Shown: positions 36,866-46,242 of the stretch, in pieces | Numbering within the stretch: the first letter of the stretch is position 1 | Layout of the letters: the number at the start of each line of letters is the position of its first letter | DNA from: Candidatus Thioglobus perditus | GTDB taxonomy: Bacteria; Pseudomonadota; Gammaproteobacteria; PS1; Pseudothioglobaceae | Direction of reading: 5' to 3' | NCBI GenBank assembly: GCA_002909145.1 | Contig: PNQY01000039.1 | Location: 1 to 64,000 of the forward strand | DNA: 64,000 nucleotides | Position numbers and translations under genes: made by a program | The notes under the pieces: generated by a model | The model's database searches: none | Seen by the model: only the letters and a program-made list of their open reading frames with translations | What the model was told of the DNA's origin: nothing

Positions 36866-38122
36866 TTAATTAAAAACTTCATTATAGATCAACTTAAGAC
36901 CTTTTATCAAAGTATCTTTATCTTTGGCGTAGTTGATGCGGATGCATTGATATTGGTGTTTCCAATTCTTATCCACACCAATAAAAAAAGCCTCTCCGGG
37001 AATAATGTAGACACTTTTTTCTTTTAGTTTTTGATACAGCTCTTCTGAGCTGATTTTTAAATTTGGAAGCCAAATCCACATAAAAAATGCACCCTCGAGC
37101 TTGTGCACTCTTGCACTAGTGTTGGAGAATATTTCATTAAATAATTGTTTGGCAGTTTTAGCTTTTTGCTCATAATAAGGCTTAACGATATTGTTTGCTA
37201 AATGCATAATTTCCTGGCTTTTAACTAAACGCGTAGCTAAAGCAGGACCAACACTGCTTGGCGCCAAGGTAAGGATACCACTCACCTTGCTCATTGCTTC
37301 AATGGTGTCTTTATTGGCAATAACTATACCGGTGCGAATACCTGGCAATCCAAGCTTAGATAGCGACATACATAAAATTGTATTTTCATTCCAACTCAAT
37401 GTTGCACCAGTATAAATCACCCCAGGGAAAGGGTTGCCATAGGCATTATCAACAATCAGTGGGATGTTATTTGCTTGGGCGATTTTATCCAACTGAGACA
37501 ATTCATCATCGGTAATTACATTACCCGTTGGGTTAGTTGGACGCGACACACAAATAACACCAATGTTTTCTTGCTGTATGGTTGCCTCAAGCTTAGAAAA
37601 ATCAATTTGATATTTAAATTCTTGATTGTCAAGCTCACAGATCTCAGGCTTGATTGATGCAAACATATCATCTGAGAGGCCTTGATCTGCATAACCAATA
37701 TATTCAGGAACTAAAGGTAACAATACTTTCTTTTTGCGTCCATCTACCATCTCGCCAGCAAATAGATTGAATAATGAAAAAAAACTGCTTTGTGAGCCAT
37801 TAGTAATGGCAATATTACCTTCGCCTAGATTCCAACCGTAATGATCATTTAGCATTCTAACTAAAGCATCAATAAACACCTCGGAACCTTGTGGGCCGTC
37901 ATAAAATCCAAGCATTTTGTCAGCACCGCCGGCTTTGACTAATTTGCCCAACTCTTTAACAAAAATATCGTGCGCTTCAGGAATAAGCGCAGGGTTGCCG
38001 CCACCAAGCATAATGATATTCTCATCATTACTATGATTGGCCTTTCCCAGATCATCCATCAAGCGGGTAATGCCAGAATAGTGGGTAAATTTTTGACCGA
38101 ATTTTGAGTACTTTTGATTCAT
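36866..38122 (-). CDS. avtA: Valine-pyruvate aminotransferase
   Basis: AvtA exchanges amino groups between valine or alanine and pyruvate/2-oxoisovalerate. Similarity to E. coli AvtA is visible along the whole length: FGQKFTHYSGIT at the start, GGGNPALIPE, NGSQSSFFSLFNLFAG, LVPEYIGYADQGL, CVSRPTNPTGNVITD, DNAYGNPFPG and CMSLSKLGLPG with the PLP lysine. I chose the ATG giving MNQKYSKF, because this matches the E. coli start; a TTG six codons upstream is less likely. Confidence 0.9.
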   Translation of the reverse strand: MNQKYSKFGQKFTHYSGITRLMDDLGKANHSNDENIIMLGGGNPALIPEAHDIFVKELGKLVKAGGADKMLGFYDGPQGSEVFIDALVRMLNDHYGWNLGEGNIAITNGSQSSFFSLFNLFAGEMVDGRKKKVLLPLVPEYIGYADQGLSDDMFASIKPEICELDNQEFKYQIDFSKLEATIQQENIGVICVSRPTNPTGNVITDDELSQLDKIAQANNIPLIVDNAYGNPFPGVIYTGATLSWNENTILCMSLSKLGLPGIRTGIVIANKDTIEAMSKVSGILTLAPSSVGPALATRLVKSQEIMHLANNIVKPYYEQKAKTAKQLFNEIFSNTSARVHKLEGAFFMWIWLPNLKISSEELYQKLKEKSVYIIPGEAFFIGVDKNWKHQYQCIRINYAKDKDTLIKGLKLIYNEVFN

Positions 38123-38216
38123 TTGACTTATTTTATGCAAATACTAATGAAGTTTATAAGTATAAATAAACTTAACTATAGATTAAAATGGCAATACATA
38201 AACAAGTTTAACAATT

Positions 38217-38630
38217 ATGGCAATACAATCAATTAAAGTTTTTCCAACAATTCACTCTATCACTATTGATAAGGAGAGCGAAAAAGTTACTGGAATAGTT
38301 CAAGATATTCTCGATGCACAAGGCATTAGGAAAAATCTTGAAGAATCTGTACATATGGTTCAAAGGTATAACGAAAGGGGTTTTTACCCACTAACCAAGC
38401 CTAAATTTATTGAAGATGTTATGGGTAGTTTTGCTCAAATGGGATTGACCAGAGAAGCAACTATCTCTGAAAACACTTATCATGAAATTATTGGCTATGT
38501 TGGTTGTACACGAGTATGGGAATTGCCAATTATATTAAGAGATCAAGTTGAATCTTCTCTTACTGGCTATGATGTTGATTATGACGATGAAAGCTGGGAA
38601 ATCTTAAAAGTTGAGCAAATACAGAATTAA
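38217..38630 (+). CDS. Unrecognised 137-residue protein
   Basis: I do not recognise this family. The protein is soluble, begins MAIQSIKVFPTIHSITID, and has FYPLTKPKFIEDVMGSFAQMGLT in the middle and an acidic stretch (DVDYDDESWE) near the end. No catalytic motif stands out. It is alone on the plus strand between avtA and dbpA, converging on dbpA with a 4-bp overlap. Length and neighbour-like codon use support a real gene. Confidence 0.6.
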   Translation: MAIQSIKVFPTIHSITIDKESEKVTGIVQDILDAQGIRKNLEESVHMVQRYNERGFYPLTKPKFIEDVMGSFAQMGLTREATISENTYHEIIGYVGCTRVWELPIILRDQVESSLTGYDVDYDDESWEILKVEQIQN

Positions 38631-40003
38631 GACAAAATTCTCACCCTGAAGTTTTTACCTTTAAGCTTATCGCCTTTAATCTTTTTCAAGGCTGTCTTTA
38701 CCAACTCTGAACTAACCGCAACATAAGACCAATTACTCGAGACATTAATCTTACCGATTTTGTCCCCTGGTATGCCGCCTTTACCAGTAAGCCCCCCAAC
38801 AATGTCTCCAGGTCGTAGCTTCTGTTTCTTGCCGCCGTCAATCTTAAGTGTAGTCATACTCGGCTTTTTAATAGGCTTATCTAAATTAGTTTCACTTGGC
38901 AATTCATCGGATGAAGCAATATCAAGATTTAATGCATCTAGTTTATGCATTTCTCTATCACCATAAAGCGTACAAGCAATACCGCTCTTACCAGCTCTTC
39001 CGGTACGTCCAATACGATGAACATGAACTTCTGGATCGTGTGCAACATTAAAATTAATAACCATATCCAAAGAATCAATATCGAGCCCACGTGCAGCAAC
39101 ATCAGTAGCTACCAATATCGAAACACTACCATTTGAAAAACGAATTAACGCCTGATCACGCTCGCGCTGATCAAGATCACCGTGAATTGCCAATGCATAA
39201 AATCCATAGTAACCCAGCTCATCAGCCACATCTTGAGTGTCGGCCTTGGTATTACAAAACACTAGTGTTGAGTCTGGCTTATGCTTAGCAAGAAGTAGCC
39301 GCAATGCACTCATACGCTCATCATCAGTGTTAGTTTGATAGAAATACTGCTTTATAGTTGTCTGCTCATGCTCAGATGGAGCATTAACAGTAGTCGGATT
39401 GTTCATTACTCGTTCAGCAATACTGGATATCTCATCAGGAAATGTTGCACTAAATAATAGAGTTTGGCGCTTACTAGGAACCTTATCAATAATTTTGTCA
39501 ATGGTGTCTTCAAAACCCATATCCAGCATACGATCAGCCTCATCAAGTATTAAAGTGTCGATACTGTCCAGCTTCAAGGTGCCTTTACGTAGATGCTCTT
39601 CAATACGCCCTGGGGTGCCAACTACAATATGTGTACCATGTGCCAATGATCCGATTTGCGGGCCAAATGGCGCACCCCCGCATAATGTTAAAACCTTAAT
39701 ATTATGAATTGCTCTAGCAAGCTTACGAATTTCACTTGCAACTTGATCAGCCAGCTCACGAGTTGGGCACAAAACTATAGATTGCGCCCTAAAAGATTTA
39801 ACATTTAACTTCTGCAATAAGCCCAAGCCAAATGCTGCGGTTTTTCCAGATCCGGTTTTACCTTGGGCTATTACGTCCTGACCATCAAGAATGGCGGGCA
39901 GGCTTAACGCCTGAATTGGGGTCATCTGTTTATAGCCTAGAGTTATAAGATTTTTTGATAACTCTGAACGTAGATTTAGTAAAGAAAAGTCAGTCGAACT
40001 CAA
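38627..40003 (-). CDS. dbpA: ATP-dependent RNA helicase DbpA
   Basis: DbpA remodels 23S rRNA hairpin 92 in large-subunit assembly. Walker A GKTGSGKT is at 48-55, DEAD at 154-157, FSAT near 184 and HRIGRTGRAG in domain 2. The C-terminal domain TLKIDGGKKQKLRPGDIVG to GKNFRVRIL is the DbpA-type RRM that gives rRNA specificity. 458 residues is typical. It is the second DEAD-box helicase in the window; deaD has a different tail. Confidence 0.94.
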   Translation of the reverse strand: MSSTDFSLLNLRSELSKNLITLGYKQMTPIQALSLPAILDGQDVIAQGKTGSGKTAAFGLGLLQKLNVKSFRAQSIVLCPTRELADQVASEIRKLARAIHNIKVLTLCGGAPFGPQIGSLAHGTHIVVGTPGRIEEHLRKGTLKLDSIDTLILDEADRMLDMGFEDTIDKIIDKVPSKRQTLLFSATFPDEISSIAERVMNNPTTVNAPSEHEQTTIKQYFYQTNTDDERMSALRLLLAKHKPDSTLVFCNTKADTQDVADELGYYGFYALAIHGDLDQRERDQALIRFSNGSVSILVATDVAARGLDIDSLDMVINFNVAHDPEVHVHRIGRTGRAGKSGIACTLYGDREMHKLDALNLDIASSDELPSETNLDKPIKKPSMTTLKIDGGKKQKLRPGDIVGGLTGKGGIPGDKIGKINVSSNWSYVAVSSELVKTALKKIKGDKLKGKNFRVRILS

Positions 40004-40041
40004 AGGTGGAAACTCGAAATTAAGATGTTATGAATTTTACC

Positions 40042-40247
40042 CTAGTCCACAATGCTAATATCAATACCCTGATCTAATAACTCCTGCTGACGAACCTTTA
40101 AATAATCACCAAACTTTGGGTAAACCATTGTGGTATTTCATATGCAGCACCACTAACAACCTTCCCAACATTCTTTTCATTTGCAAAAACACTAGTGTTA
40201 ACAAATAACACAGTAAAAATACAACTATTCCATAAATTTTCAATAGC
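40042..40247 (-). pseudogene. Decayed secreted-protein gene (possibly SoxW-like thioredoxin)
   Basis: On the minus strand an open frame with no start codon reads like a signal peptide ending in VFANEK, followed by VSGAAYEIPQWFTQS. It then hits a stop, while a one-base frame change continues as FGDYLKVRQQELLDQGID to a TAG at 40042-40044. A missing start and a frameshift point to a gene remnant. The YEIPQWF-type opening resembles the start of mature SoxW-like secreted thioredoxins, but no CxxC domain remains, so that assignment is weak. The rest of 40004-40290 shows nothing else. Confidence 0.4.
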
Positions 40248-40290
40248 TTATTGATATATATCATTATTACCTTATAAATATAAAAAAACC

Positions 40291-40319
40291 TTTAAATATT
40301 AAACCGAAAGGGTGATAAT
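40291..40319 (+). promoter_or_regulatory. Candidate promoter of 6S RNA
   Basis: TTTAAA and GATAAT are 17 bp apart, and the predicted start about 7 bp downstream agrees with the 5' end of the 6S fold. Confidence 0.4.
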
Positions 40320-40326
40320 AACAATT

Positions 40327-40497
40327 ATCTGTTGTGTTTGTGATTTGGTACATCCCCTGAGCCGATAAATAAATATATCAGGAAATGAGATAGATTACTA
40401 TTGAGCAAGCCCATCTTGAAATGGGAAGCCTGCGGTAATCTTCGAACTTCCGCCTTGAACCTTATGGTTCAGGTTTTCATCAAACACGGCACAATGG
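40327..40497 (+). ncRNA. ssrS: 6S RNA
   Basis: 6S RNA binds sigma-70 RNA polymerase by mimicking an open promoter. The conserved 5' block CCCCTGAGCCGATA (40354-40367) and 3' block CCTTGAACC...GGTTCAGG (40453-40473) match E. coli 6S RNA. The ends pair through GTGTTTG near 40334 and CAAACAC near 40481. It lies just upstream of ygfA, the conserved gammaproteobacterial ssrS-ygfA arrangement. Exact ends are approximate. Confidence 0.9.
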
Positions 40498-40525
40498 ACC
40501 TTTAAAAACCAATTCTGAAGTTATA

Positions 40526-41089
40526 ATGCCATTAATTATGAAGGCATTAAGACACTCTTTAAGACAAAAAAGATGCGCTATAAAATCTAGCGATAGAGAA
40601 AAATTAGCCAAAAGACTCTTGCTCCAAGTACAAAAATTAGCAAATTTTCATAATAGGCAAAAAGTTGCTATTTATTTGCCAAATGATGGTGAAATTGATA
40701 CAAAGTACATACAAAACTTCTTGAAAAAGATGCAAATAAGCACTTATTTGCCGATATTAGTCGGCAAAAGACTTAAATTTGCAAAAATTGGTAAAAATTT
40801 CAGGAAAAATCGATATGGCATTGATGAGCCGGTTTTTACTCATATTTTAAGTGCAAAAAGAATGAATATAATTTTTATGCCACTAGTCGGATTTGACAAA
40901 CACAGAAATCGAATTGGTATGGGTGGTGGTTTTTATGATCGCACACTTAGCTTTAAAAAACATCAAAAAACATTTAAGAATCCAAAACTTTATGGCTTGG
41001 CATTTGATTGTCAAAGAGTTGAAAAACTAGACGCTAAACCCTGGGATGTTCAGCTTGACAGAATCATCACCCCAAGTGAAATCTATTAA
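40526..41089 (+). CDS. ygfA: 5-formyltetrahydrofolate cyclo-ligase
   Basis: YgfA/Fau converts 5-formyl-THF to methenyl-THF with ATP. The N-terminal LRQKR basic segment, the GIDEP segment and the signature MPLVGFDKHRNRIGMGGGFYDR (about 117-138) are clear. 187 residues is normal. It follows 6S RNA directly and is likely cut from the same transcript, as in E. coli. A second in-frame ATG four codons on (MKALRHSLRQ) is an equally possible start. Confidence 0.92.
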   Translation: MPLIMKALRHSLRQKRCAIKSSDREKLAKRLLLQVQKLANFHNRQKVAIYLPNDGEIDTKYIQNFLKKMQISTYLPILVGKRLKFAKIGKNFRKNRYGIDEPVFTHILSAKRMNIIFMPLVGFDKHRNRIGMGGGFYDRTLSFKKHQKTFKNPKLYGLAFDCQRVEKLDAKPWDVQLDRIITPSEIY

Positions 41090-41092
41090 CTA

Positions 41093-42244
41093 TCAATTCC
41101 CTAGCGCGTGTTTTTGAAAAAATGATTTTAGCGCCGGGGTTTCGTTAATTATATTCATACCAAAACCACGCAAGATACGCATAGGCTCTGAATTTTCTTT
41201 GTAAATCCAATTAAGACCAGTCATAGTTTTTGCCATAAGCTCATTATCAAGTCTTCTAGCTCTAGCATATTTTCTTAATGTGTAAACTTCGCTGAAATTA
41301 TCGATATTCGTTTTTATTTGTGTTGATAATTCAGCAACATCGCCAAAACCCAAGTTAACACCTTGACCTGCCAAAGGGTGAATATTATGCGCTGCATCGC
41401 CAATAAGCGCTAAATTTTCCTTTGTATACTCATTTGAACTACGCTCAATAAGCGGAAATGCTTGAATTTCACTAATAACTTCAAACTTGCCAAATCTATA
41501 CTCTACTCCTTGAGATAATCTTTCGCCAAACTCATCTGGAGTTAAGCCCATCAATTCTTCAGCTAGATGGTTTTGAGCAGACCACACAATTGATGCAGTA
41601 TGTTCTGTAAGTGGCAAGAGTGCAATAATACTATCTGATAAAAACCTTTGCCAAGTTGTATCCTCAAACCCATTGTTTGAATGAACATTGCAGACTATAG
41701 CTTTTTGCTCATAGTCATTTTCACTATAATCAATGCCGGCCAACTCTCTTATGCGCGACCTAGCTCCATCTGCACCAATCAACAGCTTGCAGTCAATATT
41801 TTTCCCATTGTCTAAGTCAACCCTATAACCATCATTAGTTTTGCTTATAGTATTCAACTTAGACTTTATAAACTTGACCTCAGTATTCCCAAGAGAAGAG
41901 AATAAAGCTCCTTGAATTGCATCGTTTTCAATTATATGGCCCAGATGATTTATCTCTTCATTACTGGTATCAAAATCTAAATTGCCGTGTGAATTTTGAT
42001 CCCAAACACTAGTATTAATAAATACCTTCTTACGCTTAATATTGTCCCAGGCCCCAATATCTTTCAATAATTTTTCTGACTTGGGTGTGATCGCACTAAC
42101 ACGTGTATGAAAATCATCTTGTAACTTTGGATTAGGATTGTTAGGCTCAATAATTGCAATTTTTAAATTAGTATTCGCTATTGATAATGCAAAAGCTTGG
42201 CCAACCATACCACCACCAATAATTAAAACATCAAAATTATTCAA
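41093..42244 (-). CDS. FAD-dependent ubiquinone-biosynthesis hydroxylase (UbiH/UbiF/VisC family)
   Basis: A class A flavoprotein monooxygenase of 383 residues. It has the FAD GxGxxG-type motif IIGGGMVGQAFAL (8-20), the GADGARSRIRE (DG) motif near 157 and LIGDAAHNIHPLAGQGVNLGFGD near 280, the family's second FAD motif. It hydroxylates the ubiquinone ring, but which position (UbiI, UbiH or UbiF) cannot be told. Its place near ygfA/6S matches ubiH-visC in E. coli. It converges on ygfA with a 3-bp gap. Confidence 0.88.
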   Translation of the reverse strand: MNNFDVLIIGGGMVGQAFALSIANTNLKIAIIEPNNPNPKLQDDFHTRVSAITPKSEKLLKDIGAWDNIKRKKVFINTSVWDQNSHGNLDFDTSNEEINHLGHIIENDAIQGALFSSLGNTEVKFIKSKLNTISKTNDGYRVDLDNGKNIDCKLLIGADGARSRIRELAGIDYSENDYEQKAIVCNVHSNNGFEDTTWQRFLSDSIIALLPLTEHTASIVWSAQNHLAEELMGLTPDEFGERLSQGVEYRFGKFEVISEIQAFPLIERSSNEYTKENLALIGDAAHNIHPLAGQGVNLGFGDVAELSTQIKTNIDNFSEVYTLRKYARARRLDNELMAKTMTGLNWIYKENSEPMRILRGFGMNIINETPALKSFFQKHALGN

Positions 42245-42247
42245 TTA

Positions 42248-43561
42248 CTATTCTCCTGCTATTGTCATCTCGTTAATCATAACAGAGCCGACCTTAATAT
42301 TATTACGGTTATCTATATCTGCACCAATGCTATTAATCCCTAGCAACATATCTTTTAAGTTTCCGGCAATAGTAATACCCGACACTGGGTACTGAATTTT
42401 ACCGTTCTCTACCCAAAACCCTAAAGCTCCACGAGAATAATTACCAGTAGTTGTATTAACCCCTTGCCCCATAAGCTCAGTAACAATCAAGCCTTTGTGC
42501 ATATCCTTAATCATATCATTCAAATCAGTATTAAAACTATGTTCAACAATAACGTTATTGACTCCACCAGAATTAGCAGTAGTCGATAAATCTAACTGAT
42601 TAGCTGAATATTGACCAAGAACATAACTTTTCACACGCCCATCTTCAACAAAATATTGGCGTCTCTTTAACACGCCGTCACGGTCAAAAGCTTTGGCTCC
42701 AATGGTTTTCTTTACTAATGGATTTTCGAGCAAACTAATACCTTCAGGCATAACTAATTTATCTAAGCTATTTAATAAAAATGTTGATTTTTTATATTGT
42801 CTAGATCCGCCTAATGCACCTAGTAATTGTGAAAATAATCCACCAGATAATCTCGGGGTGAATATTACCGGACATCTTTGTGACTCCAAAGATCTCGCAT
42901 CAAGCTTATCAATAGCTAGCTTTGCAGCTTGAGTGCCCACATATTCAGCACTTTGTAAATCATTACTATCTAGTGCGGTGCTATACTCATATGCGGTTTG
43001 CATATCATTGCCCCTTTTAGCAATGACCGAGCAATGTAGTGAATGCTTGGCGCTTTTTTGTAGTGCAACCAAGTCATTAGAATTGGCATATAAACTCTTA
43101 CCCTGAAAGCTAGAAACTTCAGAGCCATCAGAATTGTCAATCTCTGGGGTGTTTAATGCATACTCTTCACATTGTTTGGCTAAATCTATACTATGGGATG
43201 AATCCAAATCCCATGGATAGTACAAATCCAGGTCTGGAGCGTTATATGCCATAAGTTCTTTAGGAGCTAGACCATTAAAAGGATCGTCCTGAGTATATTT
43301 AGCAATTAGATACGCTGACTCAATAGTTTTGCCAATGCCGTTTTTACTAAGATCTACGCTAGATGCATGGCCTTTTTTATGTCCTATATATATATTAATA
43401 TCAAAACTTTTATCAAGATGATATTCTAAAGTTTCCACCTTACCTAAACGCACTGCGGTAGATACACCGGATCCAGAACTTAGTGATATCTCATAATCAG
43501 TAACGTCGTACTTGTTTAATGAATCAATAGCAAGTTGTAGTGTTTTTTCTAATGATGACAT
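42248..43561 (-). CDS. pmbA: Metalloprotease-related protein PmbA/TldE
   Basis: PmbA (TldE) works with the metalloprotease TldD in maturing or degrading small peptides. The protein shows the TldD/PmbA fold signatures: YEISLSSG with AVRLGKVETLEYH, a central RCPVIFTPRLSGGLFSQLLGALGG, and GVNTTTGNYSRGALGFWVENGKIQYPV near the C-terminus. PmbA itself lacks the HExxxH site, and none is seen here. I use the ATG giving MSSLEKTL; an upstream in-frame start would overlap the next gene. tldD is not in the window. Confidence 0.9.
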   Translation of the reverse strand: MSSLEKTLQLAIDSLNKYDVTDYEISLSSGSGVSTAVRLGKVETLEYHLDKSFDINIYIGHKKGHASSVDLSKNGIGKTIESAYLIAKYTQDDPFNGLAPKELMAYNAPDLDLYYPWDLDSSHSIDLAKQCEEYALNTPEIDNSDGSEVSSFQGKSLYANSNDLVALQKSAKHSLHCSVIAKRGNDMQTAYEYSTALDSNDLQSAEYVGTQAAKLAIDKLDARSLESQRCPVIFTPRLSGGLFSQLLGALGGSRQYKKSTFLLNSLDKLVMPEGISLLENPLVKKTIGAKAFDRDGVLKRRQYFVEDGRVKSYVLGQYSANQLDLSTTANSGGVNNVIVEHSFNTDLNDMIKDMHKGLIVTELMGQGVNTTTGNYSRGALGFWVENGKIQYPVSGITIAGNLKDMLLGINSIGADIDNRNNIKVGSVMINEMTIAGE

Positions 43562-43568
43562 AGCTAAC

Positions 43569-44324
43569 TTATACCAAATAATCCATACCTGTTGGTTTTG
43601 AAAAATACATAGGAGTGTGTGTAATCTTTTGCATATTCTCAATAAGCAATGATTTTATTGGCATCCATAATGCCACAACACCCAAAACAATTATCAAAAT
43701 TCCAGATAATTTTCTAAAAATTGGCTCTTGAATTGCATGACTTAATTTGGCAGACAACCCGGCCATAATTAGCAAACTAGGTAAAGTTCCCAAACCAAAG
43801 ACCAACATAATCAGCATACCCTTAAACATTGACCCTGACAAAACAGCAAAACTAAGTGCGCCATAGACTAAACCGCAAGGAATTCCACCCCATAAAAGCC
43901 CAACAAAGAATGCACTCTTAAGGTTGGTAACTGGGATAAATTTAGTGGCAATCGGCTGTAATTTTGACCAAAGTTTGGCACCAAGTCTTTCCAGTATTTG
44001 AATACTTGATGACCAGTTACCAATATATAGCCCAACCATTATCATCAACACTCCAGATAATATTCTTAATATATTATCAAATAGACTTATTTGTAATGTT
44101 TGTGCTAATATCAAACCAACCAGACCAAATATAGCACCCATAAGTATATAGCTTAGAATTCTACCTATATTGTAGTTAAGGTGGTAGTGTGCTGTTTTTT
44201 TTGGGTTTAATCTAATACTCTCATCTAGCCCTGCAGTTAACATACCAACCACACCACCGCACATTCCTAAGCAGTGAGCTCCACCAAGAAGACCCATTAA
44301 AAAAATACTAACTAAAATATCCAC
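43569..44324 (-). CDS. Sulfite exporter TauE/SafE-like membrane protein (cytochrome biogenesis type)
   Basis: A 251-residue protein with about six transmembrane helices. It has the cysteine-bearing GGAHCLGMCGG motif at about 14-24 and a second block GLLWGGIPCGLVYGALSFA. This DsbD-like transmembrane family is annotated as TauE/SafE and often sits with cbb3 oxidase assembly genes, where metal (copper) handling has been proposed. No such genes are next to it here, so the role is open. Confidence 0.75.
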   Translation of the reverse strand: MDILVSIFLMGLLGGAHCLGMCGGVVGMLTAGLDESIRLNPKKTAHYHLNYNIGRILSYILMGAIFGLVGLILAQTLQISLFDNILRILSGVLMIMVGLYIGNWSSSIQILERLGAKLWSKLQPIATKFIPVTNLKSAFFVGLLWGGIPCGLVYGALSFAVLSGSMFKGMLIMLVFGLGTLPSLLIMAGLSAKLSHAIQEPIFRKLSGILIIVLGVVALWMPIKSLLIENMQKITHTPMYFSKPTGMDYLV

Positions 44325-44329
44325 CAGAA

Positions 44330-45166
44330 CTAGCTCATTGAGCGCTCAACTTCAAGCAAATGTATGCGTCTAGAATCAGTCTTTAAAACCTTAAAATCAA
44401 AGCCTTGTATTGATATTTCATCCATTTGCTCAGGTAGGCGTGTAAAGCCAGAAATAACCAATCCGGCTACAGTATCAACGTCTTGCGCATCAATATCAAC
44501 CTCGAAGAATTCATTGAACTCCTCAATTGGAGTGCTAGCCTTAAGCAAAAACCTGCCCTCGCCAAAATCAATAATATTATCTTCTTCCATGTCATGCTCG
44601 TCTTCAATCTCGCCCACAATTTGCTCAAGCACATCTTCTAAGGTTACCAATCCGGCAATCTCTCCATACTCGTCAATTACAATTGACATATGTAGTTTAT
44701 TTTGCTGAAAATCCCTTAATAATGCTCCAAGAGTTTTGCTTTCTGGCACCAAGGTTGATTCACGCAAATATTCTTTATAATTAAATTCAGATTTCCTGTC
44801 TCCAGCCAAATAACCTAATAAATCTTTAGCCAGAATAACGCCCTTAACCTTATCTTTTTTATTGCTAATTACTGGAAACCTAGAGTGTGCAGACTTAATC
44901 ATAATATCCAACAATTCTTTTGTTGGTGTATTCTGCTTAATTGTTACCATTTTTGACTTTGGCACCATAACATCACGAACTTCCATATTTTCAAGCTGCA
45001 TAGTACCTTCAATAATTGAGCGACTATGTGAATCAATAATGTGATTTTCTTCAGCTTCTTTTAACTTTTGTAGAAGCTCTTCACTTGAACTGAGTGGTGC
45101 GTGGAAAAGTTGTTTGTTTAATCTCTGTAGAAAAGATTGTGCCGACGGAGGCTTTTCTTCGTTCAT
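44330..45166 (-). CDS. corC: CBS-domain protein CorC
   Basis: A soluble member of the CorC/YbeX family: two CBS repeats (MVPKSKMVTI and LVTLEDVLEQIVGEIEDEHD) followed by a CorC transporter-associated domain. 278 residues agrees. Proposed roles are magnesium/cobalt efflux and late ribosome assembly, the latter because ybeX usually lies by ybeY. Here ybeY and lnt are not adjacent. It starts upstream of the SafE-like gene with a 5-bp gap. Confidence 0.9.
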   Translation of the reverse strand: MNEEKPPSAQSFLQRLNKQLFHAPLSSSEELLQKLKEAEENHIIDSHSRSIIEGTMQLENMEVRDVMVPKSKMVTIKQNTPTKELLDIMIKSAHSRFPVISNKKDKVKGVILAKDLLGYLAGDRKSEFNYKEYLRESTLVPESKTLGALLRDFQQNKLHMSIVIDEYGEIAGLVTLEDVLEQIVGEIEDEHDMEEDNIIDFGEGRFLLKASTPIEEFNEFFEVDIDAQDVDTVAGLVISGFTRLPEQMDEISIQGFDFKVLKTDSRRIHLLEVERSMS

Positions 45167-45204
45167 GTAGATATGTATAAATTAAAGCTTTATTTTAACA
45201 AGGT

Positions 45205-45501
45205 TCAAGATTTTTTACCACTACGCATATTTTTACCTTGTGCAGCTCTTTGTTTGCGTACTTTTTTAGGGTCGGCAATAAGTGGTCTATATATCTCCAC
45301 TCTGTCTTTATCTCTAAGAACAGCATCAAGCTTAGCAAGCTTGCCAAAGATACCTGTTTTATCTTTATCTAAGTCAATCTGTGGGTATTTATCAAGTATT
45401 CCTGATATTTCAATTGCTTGTTTAAGAGTTGTACCCTCACCAACATCAAGGCTTAACAATGTTTGTTTGTTTTCTAGAGCGTAAGCAACTTCAATATTCA
45501 T
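45205..45501 (-). CDS. rnfH: RnfH family ubiquitin-like protein
   Basis: A 98-residue beta-grasp protein with IEVAYALENKQTLLSLDVGEGTTLKQAI at the start and DRVEIYRPLIADPKKVRKQRAAQG at the end, both diagnostic for RnfH/YfjF. Its role is unclear; it is related in fold to ThiS/MoaD but has no terminal GG. It usually follows ratA; here it directly follows hisA with no gap. Confidence 0.9.
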   Translation of the reverse strand: MNIEVAYALENKQTLLSLDVGEGTTLKQAIEISGILDKYPQIDLDKDKTGIFGKLAKLDAVLRDKDRVEIYRPLIADPKKVRKQRAAQGKNMRSGKKS

Positions 45502-46236
45502 CTATACCTTTTGATCGCAAAGTTTTTGAGCTTGAGCAAAATCTAGCGTGCCTTCGTAAATAGCACGACCAGTAATTGCCCCCATAATGCCGTGATGCTC
45601 TTCAACTAACAGGTTAGAGATATCATCAATGTTAGTGATACCACCAGAGGCGATAATAGGTATAGACGTTTGCTTGGCAAGATCGGCTGTAGCTTCAACA
45701 TTAACACCCTGCATCATTCCGTCACGAGCAATGTCGGTATAAACAATAGAGCTAACACCATCTTGTTCAAATTTTTTCGACAAATCAACCACATGTAAAT
45801 CAGTTTGCTTTGCCCATCCTTCGGTGGCTACCAAACCATTGTTTGCATCTAGACCAACAATTATTTTGCCTGGAAACTCACGACAAAGATCGGAGACAAA
45901 CTCAGGGTGAGTAACTGCCATAGTGCCAATAATTAAATAACTAATTCCAGCCTCAACATATGTATTAGCAATATCCATATTACGAATACCTCCGCCAATT
46001 TGCACTGGCAAATCTGGAAATGCTTTAGTTATCTCAGTAACACTAGTGGCATTAATTGGCTTACCTTCAAAAGCACCATTAAGGTCTACTAAATGTAGAC
46101 GTCTAGCCCCTTGGTCAACCCATTGAGCTGCCATTTCAGCTGGATTATCTGAAAATACTGTTGTGTCTTCCATTAGGCCCTGTCTTAGGCGCACACATTG
46201 TCCATCTTTTAAATCAATTGCGGGAATAATTACCAT
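45502..46236 (-). CDS. hisA: Phosphoribosylformimino-5-aminoimidazole carboxamide ribotide isomerase
   Basis: HisA catalyses the fourth step of histidine synthesis in a TIM barrel. [15 protein letters not shown] holds the first catalytic aspartate (D8), followed by [10 protein letters not shown] and [20 protein letters not shown] holds the second near residue 130. 244 residues is normal. It is separate from the hisH-hisB-hisC group at 16-20 kb, and hisF is not seen. Confidence 0.96.
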   Translation of the reverse strand: MVIIPAIDLKDGQCVRLRQGLMEDTTVFSDNPAEMAAQWVDQGARRLHLVDLNGAFEGKPINATSVTEITKAFPDLPVQIGGGIRNMDIANTYVEAGISYLIIGTMAVTHPEFVSDLCREFPGKIIVGLDANNGLVATEGWAKQTDLHVVDLSKKFEQDGVSSIVYTDIARDGMMQGVNVEATADLAKQTSIPIIASGGITNIDDISNLLVEEHHGIMGAITGRAIYEGTLDFAQAQKLCDQKV

Positions 46237-46242
46237 GTCTTC

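Noticed and set aside
43562-43642. N-terminal extension of PmbA
   Set aside because: It would overlap the SafE-like gene and adds residues foreign to the family; the ATG at 43561 is preferred.
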